Of a stretch of DNA of 16,992 bases, positions 1-7,532 are shown piece after piece. How positions within the stretch are numbered: position 1 is the stretch's first letter; each line of letters starts with the position of its first letter. A program made the translations under genes and the position numbers. Source of the stretch: Nitratifractor sp. (GTDB lineage: Bacteria > Campylobacterota > Campylobacteria > Campylobacterales > Sulfurovaceae); NCBI GenBank assembly GCA_015485845.1, contig WFSU01000068.1, forward strand, positions 1 to 16,992, in the 5' to 3' direction. The notes below the pieces were generated by a model. That model had not been told where the DNA came from, searched no databases, and was given only the letters and a program-made list of their open reading frames with translations.

Positions 1-172
1 CACCCCGGGCAATGCGTTTGCCACCGGCGGAATCGTCACCAAGCTCCAATCGGCACATTTTTTGATGGAGCACGGTCGGCAGATGTTCCTTGCCAGCGGG
101 TTTGACTTGAGCGATGCTCGGGCGTTTTTGCTTGAAGGAGAGCATCGGGGGGGAACGCTGTTTCAAAGGTAG
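1..172 (+). CDS. proB: Glutamate 5-kinase, C-terminal end (partial)
   Basis: This is the last 56 codons of a gene that begins before the window; reading starts at base 2 and the stop TAG is at 170-172. The peptide opens TPGNAFATGGIVTKLQSA, close to the conserved FGTGGMxTKLxAA segment of glutamate 5-kinase, and ends in GGTLFQR, matching the usual GTLF near the end of the kinase domain. The enzyme phosphorylates L-glutamate in the first step of proline synthesis. No PUA domain follows, so this is the short kinase-only form common in Campylobacterota. Position just before fmt agrees with the order in C. jejuni. The stop codon lies inside the first arm of a palindromic repeat (169-193), so the last bases of the gene may have been shaped by that element. 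Confidence 0.85.
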   Translation, partial: TPGNAFATGGIVTKLQSAHFLMEHGRQMFLASGFDLSDARAFLLEGEHRGGTLFQR

Positions 173-262
173 GTGTTGTCCCCCGACAACACCAGATCTA
201 CGCACAACAAAAATAACCTTTGCATTACATACCAATTGGTGTTGTCAGGGGACAACACCTAC
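169..262. repeat. Inverted pair of palindromes (REP/MITE-like element)
   Basis: Two hairpins of nearly the same sequence face each other. At 172-193 the arm GGTGTTGTC pairs with GACAACACC around a CCCC loop. At 238-259 the same 9-base arms surround AGGG. Taken as 169-193 and 238-262, the two 25-base units are reverse complements with one mismatch, leaving 44 AT-rich bases between them. A further palindrome, ACCAATTGGT (231-240), overlaps the second unit. There is no U-rich tract after either stem, so these are not ordinary intrinsic terminators. The layout resembles a REP doublet or a very small transposon with terminal repeats. The first unit includes the proB stop codon. Confidence 0.75.
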
Positions 263-293
263 AGGTTTTTTGATACAAAATGAAAGATAAAAA

Positions 294-1217
294 ATGAAAC
301 AAGAACAAAAACGTATCGTTTTCATGGGCACCCCACACTACGCTGAAGCGATCCTTCAGACGTTGATCGAGGCAGAAGACATGGAAGTAGGGCTGGTGGT
401 GACACAGCCGGATCGTCCGGTGGGGCGTAAAAAGGTATTGACGCCACCAGCGGTGAAAGTGCTGGCCGAAGCGCATGAAATTGAAGTGCTTCAGCCATCG
501 CGCTTAGATGAAGAGGGGATCATCGAGGCGATTACGGCCGTGAAGCCTGACTTTATCGTTGTGGCAGCTTTCGGGCAGTTGCTCCCCACCTCGGTGCTCG
601 AGATTGCCCCCTGCATCAACCTCCACGCTTCACTCCTGCCACAGTATCGCGGTGCCTCACCGGTACAACAGTCCCTTCTCAATGGTGATGCCGTGACCGG
701 AGTGACCTCCATGCTGATGGAAGAGGGGCTTGATACGGGGGATACACTTCTGAAAAAGGAGTTTGTCATCCCCGCAGACATGCGTTTGCATGCCTTGATG
801 GATCAGTTGACCAGCGACGCATGTGATGTGACGCTTGAGACACTGCGTACGTTTGAAACGATCATACCTGTTCCCCAGAATGATGCCGAAGCAACGCATT
901 GTAAGAAGATCAAGAAAAGCGATGGAGAAGTGGACGGCTCGGATGCTGAAATCCTCTACCGTAAATACCGGGCGTTTGAAGGGTGGCCGGGGATCTTTGC
1001 CCCCAATGGTACCAAATTGGATGACGTCGCATTGATAGAGACGGATAGTAAATACACGCCGTTTGAAATTCTTAATTTTGAGAACGAAGCCGTTGTCGTA
1101 GGTTGCGAGGAGGGGTGTGTCCGGATCGGAACCCTTCAGCCCAGTGGTAAAAAGGCGATGAGTGCCAAAGCCTATTGCGTCGGACGGGGGCTCAAAGTTG
1201 GACATCCTCTCTTTTGA
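294..1217 (+). CDS. fmt: Methionyl-tRNA formyltransferase
   Basis: Transfers a formyl group from 10-formyl-tetrahydrofolate to initiator Met-tRNA in the cytoplasm. The 307 residues match the family's usual length. The N-terminal half has the start motif VFMGTPHYAEAIL (9-21) and the folate-binding and catalytic segment INLHASLLPQYRGASPVQ (108-125). The catalytic triad expected from E. coli Fmt is visible as Asn109, His111 and Asp147 (in GLDTGD). The C-terminal part (about 205-307) fits the tRNA-binding domain, with FEGWPGIF and the closing segment GLKVGHPLF. The ribosome-binding site before ATG 294 is weak (GAAAGAT in an A-rich stretch), but no better start lies nearby and the protein begins as its relatives do. 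The end overlaps birA by 20 bases. Confidence 0.96.
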   Translation: MKQEQKRIVFMGTPHYAEAILQTLIEAEDMEVGLVVTQPDRPVGRKKVLTPPAVKVLAEAHEIEVLQPSRLDEEGIIEAITAVKPDFIVVAAFGQLLPTSVLEIAPCINLHASLLPQYRGASPVQQSLLNGDAVTGVTSMLMEEGLDTGDTLLKKEFVIPADMRLHALMDQLTSDACDVTLETLRTFETIIPVPQNDAEATHCKKIKKSDGEVDGSDAEILYRKYRAFEGWPGIFAPNGTKLDDVALIETDSKYTPFEILNFENEAVVVGCEEGCVRIGTLQPSGKKAMSAKAYCVGRGLKVGHPLF

Positions 1218-1833
1218 AACCCTCCCCTCGACTCAAGTGTATTTGGTCGATCGTATTCGGCGAGGGGAGATCACGCAACCTGTGGCGGTGATTGCTGAGG
1301 AGCAGACGGCCGGGCAGGGGAGCCGCCACAACACCTGGGAGGGGGGACGAGGTAACCTTTTTACCTCCATCGCCGTGAAAGCAGCCTCCCTTCCGGAGGA
1401 TCTACTTCCTCAGTCGGCTTCGATCTATTTTGCGTATCTTTTTAAGGAAATTCTTTATGAAATCGACCCCAGTGTCCGGCTCAAATGGCCCAATGATCTC
1501 TACCTCGGCGAGGACAAAATCGGTGGAGTGATGACCCAGAAACTTAAAGATTGCTTTGTCGTGGGTATCGGTGTAAATTTGAAAAAAAATCGAAACAGCT
1601 TCAGTGCCCTGAATACCGATATTTCGGCGTTAATACTACTTAATATCTTTTTGAAACGGCTTGAAAAATATCCGAAATGGAAGGATCTCTTTAGTAAGTT
1701 CAAGGTAGAATTCGAGTTCAGCCGTGCGCATTTTGCTCACCAGAATGGCGCACGAATCAGCCTTCAGGATGCCGTCCTGTGTGACGACGGCTCGCTGGAG
1801 ATCAACGGAGAGAGGATGTACAGTTTACGATGA
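1198..1833 (+). CDS. birA: Biotin--[acetyl-CoA-carboxylase] ligase, short form
   Basis: Activates biotin with ATP and attaches it to the carrier lysine of biotin-dependent enzymes. The catalytic domain is shown by STQ (11-13), AEEQTAGQGS (33-42), GGRGNLF (49-55, biotin and adenylate loop) and KWPNDLYL (96-103), numbered from the chosen start. There is no N-terminal helix-turn-helix, so this is a ligase only and not a biotin repressor, as usual in Campylobacterota. I chose TTG 1198 because it gives MDILSFETLPSTQ, which lines up with relatives, and a GGACGGGGG stretch lies upstream. An ATG at 1162 in the same frame would add 12 residues that look like read-through of fmt. The C-terminal domain is short and weakly conserved. 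The stop overlaps parA as ATGA at 1830-1833, indicating translational coupling. Confidence 0.9.
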   Translation: MDILSFETLPSTQVYLVDRIRRGEITQPVAVIAEEQTAGQGSRHNTWEGGRGNLFTSIAVKAASLPEDLLPQSASIYFAYLFKEILYEIDPSVRLKWPNDLYLGEDKIGGVMTQKLKDCFVVGIGVNLKKNRNSFSALNTDISALILLNIFLKRLEKYPKWKDLFSKFKVEFEFSRAHFAHQNGARISLQDAVLCDDGSLEINGERMYSLR

Positions 1834-2618
1834 GTGAAATAATCAGTATCGCCAACCAAAAGGGGGGCGTGGGCAAAACCACAACCGCCGTCAATCTTGC
1901 TGCATCACTGGCTGAAAAAGGGCAAAAAGTCCTCTTGATCGACGCCGATCCTCAATCCAATGCGACGACTAACCTCGGTTTCAGCCGCAATGATTATGAA
2001 TTCAACATTTACCATGTTCTGATCGGGAGCAAAAAACTCTCCGAAATTGTCCTCAAAACTGAGATCAAATCGCTTCACCTGGCACCGGCCAACATAGGAT
2101 TGGTCGGAATTGAAAAAGAGTTCCACGCCTCCAAAAGCAAAGAGCGGGAATTGTTGCTGAAAAAAGGGCTCGAGGAGATGCGGGATCGTTACGATTTTAT
2201 CATCATCGATTCGCCACCGGCTTTGGGGCCGATTACGATCAATGCTTTGGGAGCATCTGATTCGGTGATCATCCCGATTCAGTGTGAATTTTTTGCGCTT
2301 GAAGGACTGGCTCAACTGCTCAACACCGTCAGCTTACTCCGCAAGACCATTAACCCCAAGCTTAAAATCCGAGGATTCCTTCCGACAATGTATTCCAAGC
2401 AAAACAATCTCTCCAAGCTAGTCCTGGCCGACTTGGAGCACCACTTCAGTGATAAGCTTTTCCGTGCCGGCAAGAAAGACAGTGAATTGATCGTCATCCC
2501 TCGAAATGTTCGCGTTGCAGAAAGTCCAAGCTTTGGTCAGCCGGTGACACAATACGCCGGCAACTCCAAAGGCTCTATGGCCTATCACCAGTTGGCAACA
2601 GCTATCTTGAAAGCCTGA
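1830..2618 (+). CDS. parA: Chromosome-partitioning ATPase ParA/Soj
   Basis: A deviant Walker-type ATPase that binds the nucleoid and, with ParB, moves replicated origins apart. The 262 residues fit the short chromosomal Soj class, without the N-terminal DNA-binding region found in plasmid ParA. The deviant Walker A motif KGGVGKTTT is at residues 11-19, carrying the signature lysine at 11. The second motif LLIDADPQSNATTNLGF (about 35-51) and the Walker B-like FIIIDSPP segment follow, and ESPSFGQPV near the end is typical of Soj. The start overlaps the birA stop by four bases and parB begins two bases after its end, so birA-parA-parB are probably co-transcribed. Confidence 0.96.
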   Translation: MSEIISIANQKGGVGKTTTAVNLAASLAEKGQKVLLIDADPQSNATTNLGFSRNDYEFNIYHVLIGSKKLSEIVLKTEIKSLHLAPANIGLVGIEKEFHASKSKERELLLKKGLEEMRDRYDFIIIDSPPALGPITINALGASDSVIIPIQCEFFALEGLAQLLNTVSLLRKTINPKLKIRGFLPTMYSKQNNLSKLVLADLEHHFSDKLFRAGKKDSELIVIPRNVRVAESPSFGQPVTQYAGNSKGSMAYHQLATAILKA

Positions 2619-2620
2619 CA

Positions 2621-3499
2621 ATGGCACTGGGCAAAGGGCTGGGACAAATCCTCGAAGAGGTGGGGTTGGCGTACGAAAGTGAAATGAACGAAGAAGACCC
2701 TCTGATTCAAGGCGATGCGCTAGAGCGTGTGCGAGAGCTTGAAGTCTCCCTGATCGATCCCAACCCTTACCAACCCCGAAAAAACTTTGATGAAGATCGC
2801 CTGAACGAATTGGCTGATTCGATCCATCGACACGGTTTGTTGCAACCGGTTGTTGTTGTCGCTCGCGGTGATCGCTACATTCTCGTTGCCGGTGAGCGCC
2901 GTTTGCGGGCGCACAAGATCGCAGAGATCGATACCATCCGTGCCATTGTGGCCGAAGTGGATTTTGATGATTTGCGGATGCGAGAGTTGGCTCTCATCGA
3001 AAACATTCAGCGGGAAAACCTCAACGCCATTGAATTGGCACACTCGTACCAGGAGTTGCTCGACGTGCATGCGATCACCCACGAAGGGCTGGCGCAGATT
3101 GTCCACAAAAGCCGTTCACAGATCACCAATACCCTTCGGCTCCTCTCCCTTCCCCCCTATGCCCAGCAAATGATCGTCGAAGAGAAGATTACGCAAGGTC
3201 ATGCCAAAATCCTTGTAGGGCAAGATGCGGACAAGGTTAAAATTCTCGTCGATACTATCATCGGACAGAAACTCAGCGTCCGTGAAACAGAAAACCTCCT
3301 CAAAGAGAAAAAAAGTGTACCGTCATCCCCGGCCAGAACACCTTCTTCGATCGTTTATGATCCGAAATTGGTGGCCAAACTGCAGCACCTTCTCCCTCTG
3401 AATCACTCTCTCAAGGGGAAAAAACTTGAAATTGTGTTACCAAATGAAGATGCGCTAATACAATTTATAACCCTCCTCGAAAAAAACACCACCCATTAA
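2621..3499 (+). CDS. parB: Chromosome-partitioning protein ParB/Spo0J
   Basis: Centromere-binding CTPase that loads on parS sites and recruits ParA and SMC. The first residues MALGKGLGQILE form the conserved N-terminal ParA-stimulating peptide. The ParB/Srx domain follows, with NPYQPRKNFD (48-57), HGLLQPVVV (71-79) and the CTP-binding GERRLRA (91-97). ENIQREN (127-133) is the second CTP motif, and a helix-turn-helix about 154-176 (HEGLAQIVHKSRSQITNTLR) precedes the C-terminal dimerisation region. At 292 residues it is full length. No full parS palindrome was found in the window, only a half-site at about 3279-3287 within this gene. Confidence 0.96.
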   Translation: MALGKGLGQILEEVGLAYESEMNEEDPLIQGDALERVRELEVSLIDPNPYQPRKNFDEDRLNELADSIHRHGLLQPVVVVARGDRYILVAGERRLRAHKIAEIDTIRAIVAEVDFDDLRMRELALIENIQRENLNAIELAHSYQELLDVHAITHEGLAQIVHKSRSQITNTLRLLSLPPYAQQMIVEEKITQGHAKILVGQDADKVKILVDTIIGQKLSVRETENLLKEKKSVPSSPARTPSSIVYDPKLVAKLQHLLPLNHSLKGKKLEIVLPNEDALIQFITLLEKNTTH

Positions 3500-3520
3500 C
3501 CCGTATTTAACGACCCGAAT

Positions 3521-3528
3521 GGTAAGAT
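3521..3528 (+). promoter_or_regulatory. Possible extended -10 promoter for the ATP synthase operon
   Basis: In the 55-base gap between parB and atpF' the sequence ATGGTAAGATG contains TGG at 3520-3522 followed by TAAGAT (3523-3528), a 4/6 match to TATAAT with the extended TGn element. No recognisable -35 box lies upstream, which is common in this lineage. It is the only promoter-like sequence in the gap. The operon could equally be read through from parB. Confidence 0.3.
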
Positions 3529-3554
3529 GCCTCTAAATTTTGAGAGGAGAGCCA

Positions 3555-3977
3555 ATGCTTGAAATAAGCCCATTGATCATGGTCGTGACCTTTGTTATGT
3601 TCCTGACGATGCTGTATCTGTTGAATCAAAAACTCTACAAACCTTTGTTGAAGTTTATGGATGATCGAGATGCCAGCATCGAACAAAGCCTGCGTGAAGC
3701 CCGGAATTTGACGGGGGACACCGGTGAGCAGGAACGTCAGGCTGCCGAGACGATTGACACTGCCAAATCGGAGGCCGCCAAAATGCGTCAGACGGCACTG
3801 GAAGCGCTGCAGGAAGAACAGGCCGGAGTGCTGGCCACCCGCCAGGGGGAACTCGCCCGGAAGTATGAAGACTTCAAAGCATCCCTTGAGGAGGAGAGAA
3901 AGGCACTCACCCAGACACTCCTTTCCGAACTTCCACAGCTCAAAGAGGGTCTCAAAGCCCGCTTTGGACAACTCTAA
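3555..3977 (+). CDS. atpF': F-type ATP synthase subunit b' (peripheral stalk)
   Basis: One of two b-type subunits that form the peripheral stalk holding F1 against rotation. The 140-residue protein has an N-terminal membrane helix (about 4-24, SPLIMVVTFVMFLTMLYLLN) and then a long charged coiled coil rich in Glu, Gln, Arg and Ala to the C-terminus. The ATG at 3555 is chosen because the Shine-Dalgarno sequence AGAGGAGA (3543-3550) sits just before it. An in-frame ATG at 3540 would place that sequence inside the gene. First gene of the atp cluster, 13 bases before atpF. The b'/b pair in one operon is the normal Campylobacterota arrangement. Confidence 0.92.
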   Translation: MLEISPLIMVVTFVMFLTMLYLLNQKLYKPLLKFMDDRDASIEQSLREARNLTGDTGEQERQAAETIDTAKSEAAKMRQTALEALQEEQAGVLATRQGELARKYEDFKASLEEERKALTQTLLSELPQLKEGLKARFGQL

Positions 3978-3990
3978 AGGAGGAAGGTAT

Positions 3991-4548
3991 ATGAAACATA
4001 AACCTTGGATAATCCTGGCAATAGCCATTGCGCCGGTTTGGTTGTTTGGTGCGGAACACGGTGCCGAAGCATTTGCTCAGCAGTACTTTTCGGTAGCGGG
4101 TCGTTACACAGACTTTATCCCCCGAATCTTCAACTTTCTGATCTTCGCCGGATTGGCTTACTATCTGGTTGCATCCCCGCTTAAGGCTTTTTTCGTCGGA
4201 CGCCGGGAAGGGATCGCCGAGCAACTCAACGAAATTGAGCGGAAGCTTCAGGAAGCCAAAGAAGCACGCAAGCAGGCGGAGCAGGCTCTCGAGGCGAGCA
4301 AAGTGAAAGCTAAAGAGATCGCCAGCGACAGTGAAAAAGAGACGGAATTGCTCAAAACAAAGTTTGCGGATATGACCGAGCGGGAACTGGCACTGTTGGA
4401 GAAGCAGCACGAAGAGAAATGTGAGCTCGAAGAGCGTCGGATGGCGCGTGAAACCATTGATACCGTGCTCAACGAAAACATTACCGCAGACGATATCCCG
4501 ATGACCGCCGACAAGGTGATCGACATCGTGGCAAAGAAGGTGGCATAA
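3991..4548 (+). CDS. atpF: F-type ATP synthase subunit b
   Basis: Second peripheral-stalk subunit, 185 residues. ATG 3991 follows a strong AAAGGAGGAAGG ribosome-binding site. The N-terminus MKHKPWIILAIAIAPVWLFG followed by AEH looks like a signal peptide with a signal peptidase I-like site after residue 21. A short hydrophilic stretch then leads to the conserved membrane helix (about 46-66, containing RIFNFLIFAGLAYYLVASP). The rest (about 70-160) is a Glu/Lys-rich coiled coil ending in DKVIDIVAKKVA. The extra N-terminal segment is a feature I associate with Campylobacterota b subunits; whether it is cleaved is inference. It is followed after one base by atpH. Confidence 0.93.
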   Translation: MKHKPWIILAIAIAPVWLFGAEHGAEAFAQQYFSVAGRYTDFIPRIFNFLIFAGLAYYLVASPLKAFFVGRREGIAEQLNEIERKLQEAKEARKQAEQALEASKVKAKEIASDSEKETELLKTKFADMTERELALLEKQHEEKCELEERRMARETIDTVLNENITADDIPMTADKVIDIVAKKVA

Positions 4549-4549
4549 G

Positions 4550-5083
4550 ATGAATAAACTTATCGCAAAGAAATATGCCAAGGCCATCATGGAGAGCGGA
4601 GAGGATGCGGTTGTATCGCAACGTCTCGAAGTGCTCAAGGCGATCGGAGATGCTCTGATTGATGCCGACGTCAAAGAGTTTATCACCTCCCCTCTGATCG
4701 AAAAAGGGAAAAAAGCAGAGTTGCTTTTGAATGCTCTTGAAGGGGGACAAGATTCGGTGATCAGCAATTTGATCACGTTGATGACCGAGAAAGGACGTCT
4801 CGATTTGATTCCGGATCTGGTCGCGATCATCACCTTCGAACGCAAAAAGGCTTCCAACCGGTTTGAAGGGACGATTTACAGCAACGAAACACTCAGTGAC
4901 GGTACGGTCAAAAAGCTAGAGGCATCGCTGGAGAAATACAGCGGAGCCACCATCGCCCTGGATCAAGTGGCGACGGAACAGGATGAATTGAAAGTTGAGG
5001 TGGAGGATCTGGGCATCGAGCTCAGTTTTTCTCGGGATAAGGTCAAGCGTGCACTGATCGACCATATCCAGAAAGCACTCTAA
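4550..5083 (+). CDS. atpH: F-type ATP synthase subunit delta
   Basis: Connects the top of the F1 head (N-termini of alpha) to the b/b' stalk; corresponds to mitochondrial OSCP. At 177 residues it has the family's usual length. The N-terminal helical domain opens MNKLIAKKYAKAIMESGE, where the IAKKYAKAI pattern is typical, and the C-terminal domain ends with FSRDKVKRALIDHIQKAL. ATG 4550 lies one base after the atpF stop, so translation is probably coupled. Sequence conservation in this family is low; position between atpF and atpA makes the call secure. Confidence 0.93.
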   Translation: MNKLIAKKYAKAIMESGEDAVVSQRLEVLKAIGDALIDADVKEFITSPLIEKGKKAELLLNALEGGQDSVISNLITLMTEKGRLDLIPDLVAIITFERKKASNRFEGTIYSNETLSDGTVKKLEASLEKYSGATIALDQVATEQDELKVEVEDLGIELSFSRDKVKRALIDHIQKAL

Positions 5084-5107
5084 GTTATTAATCAGAAAGG
5101 AGAAGAA

Positions 5108-6622
5108 GTGGCAGCAAAATTGCAAGCAGACGAAATCAGCTCGATCATCAAAGAGCGGATTGAAAATTTTGAAATCAATGTAGATATCAATGAGGTAGGA
5201 AAGGTCGTCAGCGTCGGTGACGGAATTGCCAATGTTTACGGACTCAACAACGTCATGGCCGGTGAAATGGTCACCTTTGACGAAGGCACCAAAGGGATGG
5301 TTCTCAACCTTGAGGAAGCCAGCGTCGGTATCGTCGTCCTCGGTGATGTCGGTAAAATCGTCGAGGGGATGAGCGTCAAGCGTGACGGCAAACTCCTCGA
5401 AGTCCCCGTCGGAGACGGCATGGTCGGCCGCGTGGTCAACCCACTCGGTGAGCCCATTGACGGCAAAGGCCCCATTGAAGCATCCGAAACCCGTTTCGTC
5501 GAGGAAAAAGCTCCCGGTATCATGGCACGTAAATCCGTCCATGAGCCCCTCCAGACCGGTATCAAAGCGATCGACGCTCTTGTTCCTGTCGGTCGGGGTC
5601 AGCGGGAATTGATCATTGGTGACCGTCAAACCGGTAAGACCACACTGGCGATCGATACGATCATCAACCAGAAGGGTCAGGACATGATCTGTATCTACGT
5701 CGCCATCGGTCAGAAGCAGTCTACGGTTGCCGGCTTGGTCAAGAAACTCGAAGAGCACGGCGCCATGGAATACACCATCGTCGTCAATGCCGGAGCTTCC
5801 GACTCATCTGCGCTCCAGTACCTCGCACCGTATGCCGGGGTGACCATGGCAGAGTACTTCCGGGATAATGGCCGTCATGCGGTCATCTTCTACGATGACC
5901 TCTCCAAGCACGCGGTAGCCTATCGTGAAATGTCCCTGATCCTCCGCCGTCCTCCGGGTCGTGAAGCGTATCCCGGGGATGTCTTCTACCTCCACTCCCG
6001 CCTCCTTGAGCGTGCCGCCAAACTGAGCGATGAACTTGGCGCCGGTTCAATCACCGCGTTCCCGATCATCGAGACTCAGGCTGGAGACGTTTCCGCGTAC
6101 ATTCCGACGAACGTTATCTCGATTACCGATGGTCAGATCTTCCTCGAGACCGATCTGTTCAACTCCGGTATCCGTCCCGCGATCAGCGTTGGTCTCTCCG
6201 TCTCACGTGTCGGGGGTGCGGCCCAGATCAAAGCGATCAAACAAGTCGCCGGTACTCTGCGCCTCGACCTGGCCGCCTACCGTGAGCTTCAGGCATTTGC
6301 CCAGTTTGCCAGTGACCTGGATGAGCACAGCCGCAACCAGCTCGAGCGTGGTACCCGCATGGTCGAAGTCCTCAAGCAGCCTCCATATTCACCGGTACCG
6401 GTTGAGAAGCAGGTGATCATGATCTATGCCGGGGTCAAGGGATATCTGGACAGTATTCCTGCCGGATCCGTCACCAAATTTGAGCAAGAGTTCTACCCGT
6501 TTATCGAAGCAAAATACTCCGGTATCCTCGATGCGATCCGTGAGAGCAAAAAGCTCGACGACGACACTGAGAAAGATTTGGTCAACGCGATCGAGGATTT
6601 CAAGTCACAATTCGTAGCGTAA
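5108..6622 (+). CDS. atpA: F-type ATP synthase subunit alpha
   Basis: Non-catalytic nucleotide-binding subunit of the F1 hexamer, 504 residues, full length. It starts with GTG at 5108 after AAAGGAGAAGAA; the N-terminus AAKLQADEISSIIKERI is typical for the lineage. The beta-barrel domain covers about 25-95. The Walker A motif GDRQTGKTT is at 171-179, and the arginine finger that reaches into the beta active site is Arg367 in VSRVGG. The alpha signature PAISVGLSVSRVG is at 357-369. Codon use is strongly biased to C/G-ending codons, as expected for a highly expressed gene. Spacing to atpG is 13 bases. Confidence 0.98.
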   Translation: MAAKLQADEISSIIKERIENFEINVDINEVGKVVSVGDGIANVYGLNNVMAGEMVTFDEGTKGMVLNLEEASVGIVVLGDVGKIVEGMSVKRDGKLLEVPVGDGMVGRVVNPLGEPIDGKGPIEASETRFVEEKAPGIMARKSVHEPLQTGIKAIDALVPVGRGQRELIIGDRQTGKTTLAIDTIINQKGQDMICIYVAIGQKQSTVAGLVKKLEEHGAMEYTIVVNAGASDSSALQYLAPYAGVTMAEYFRDNGRHAVIFYDDLSKHAVAYREMSLILRRPPGREAYPGDVFYLHSRLLERAAKLSDELGAGSITAFPIIETQAGDVSAYIPTNVISITDGQIFLETDLFNSGIRPAISVGLSVSRVGGAAQIKAIKQVAGTLRLDLAAYRELQAFAQFASDLDEHSRNQLERGTRMVEVLKQPPYSPVPVEKQVIMIYAGVKGYLDSIPAGSVTKFEQEFYPFIEAKYSGILDAIRESKKLDDDTEKDLVNAIEDFKSQFVA

Positions 6623-6635
6623 GCAAGGGGACACT

Positions 6636-7517
6636 ATGGCGAACCTGAAAGAGATACAACGCAAGATCCGAAGCGTCAAAAACACGCAGAAGACGACCAA
6701 CGCCATGAAGCTGGTCTCGTCTGCGAAGTTGAAGCGTACCGAAGAACTTGCCAAACAATCCAAAGTTTACGCCGCCAAGATCACCGAAATGATTGATGAG
6801 ATCGCCGCCAACATCGCCAAACAGGGCGAAGTCGATAACATCTTTTTCAAACACGTGGCCAACCCCAAAGTGGTCGATCTCGTGTTCGTGACGGCGGACA
6901 AAGGATTGTGTGGCGGGTTCAACTCCCAGACCATTAAACATGTCAATGCCCTGCTTCAGGAGTTCAAAGGTACCGATACCAAAGTACGTCTGAGAGCGAT
7001 CGGGAAAAAAGGGATCTCCTATTACCGATTTAATGATATTGATATGGTGCAGGAGATCAGTGACCTGAGTGCCGCACCGACCTACGCCCGTGCTGCTGAG
7101 TTCATCAACGAGGTGATTGAAGATTACCTCCGGGGGGACACCGACAAGATCATCGTAGTCCACAACGGCTACGTCAACATGATCACCCAGGAGATCCGTC
7201 AGGATCAGCTGGTACCGGTCGATCCCACTGAACTGGTGCAGGGTGGCGTCGCGACGTCGGAGCTCGAGGTCGAGCCGGACGATGATGATACCCTGCTCGA
7301 GGCACTGGTGCGTCGGTATCTGGAGTATTCCATGTACTACGCACTCGTCGACTCACTGGCAGCGGAGCACAGTGCGCGGATGCAGGCGATGGATTCGGCA
7401 ACAACCAATGCCAAAGAGATGGCCGACAAGTTGACCATTCAGTACAACAAAGCACGGCAAGAAGCGATTACCACAGAGCTCATCGAGATCATCAGTGGTA
7501 TGGAATCGATGAAATAA
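6636..7517 (+). CDS. atpG: F-type ATP synthase subunit gamma
   Basis: Central rotor shaft that couples c-ring rotation to conformational change in the beta subunits. The 293 residues match the usual length. The N-terminal coiled-coil helix starts MANLKEIQRKIRSVKNTQKT and includes the conserved NAMKLVSSAKLKR (23-35). The Rossmann-like middle region has VFVTADKGLCGGFN. The C-terminal helix holds ARMQAMDSATTNAKEM, followed by YNKARQEAITTELIEIISG, the most conserved part of the family. GGGGACACT precedes ATG 6636. No truncation or unusual insertion is evident. Confidence 0.97.
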   Translation: MANLKEIQRKIRSVKNTQKTTNAMKLVSSAKLKRTEELAKQSKVYAAKITEMIDEIAANIAKQGEVDNIFFKHVANPKVVDLVFVTADKGLCGGFNSQTIKHVNALLQEFKGTDTKVRLRAIGKKGISYYRFNDIDMVQEISDLSAAPTYARAAEFINEVIEDYLRGDTDKIIVVHNGYVNMITQEIRQDQLVPVDPTELVQGGVATSELEVEPDDDDTLLEALVRRYLEYSMYYALVDSLAAEHSARMQAMDSATTNAKEMADKLTIQYNKARQEAITTELIEIISGMESMK

Positions 7518-7532
7518 TAAAGAGGAGAAGTA

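Noticed and set aside
172..259. Intrinsic terminators of proB
   Set aside because: Both hairpins lack a downstream U-tract, occur as an inverted pair, and the first overlaps the stop codon, which fits a repeat element better.
1162..1197. Longer BirA from ATG 1162
   Set aside because: The 12 extra residues (MPKPIASDGGSK) do not resemble BirA N-termini and would increase the overlap with fmt; TTG 1198 gives the usual start of the domain.
3276..3291. parS site inside parB
   Set aside because: Only one half (CGTGAAACA) matches the parS consensus; the other half differs at most positions, and the bases are explained by ParB codons. Another half-match near 4448 in atpF is also partial.
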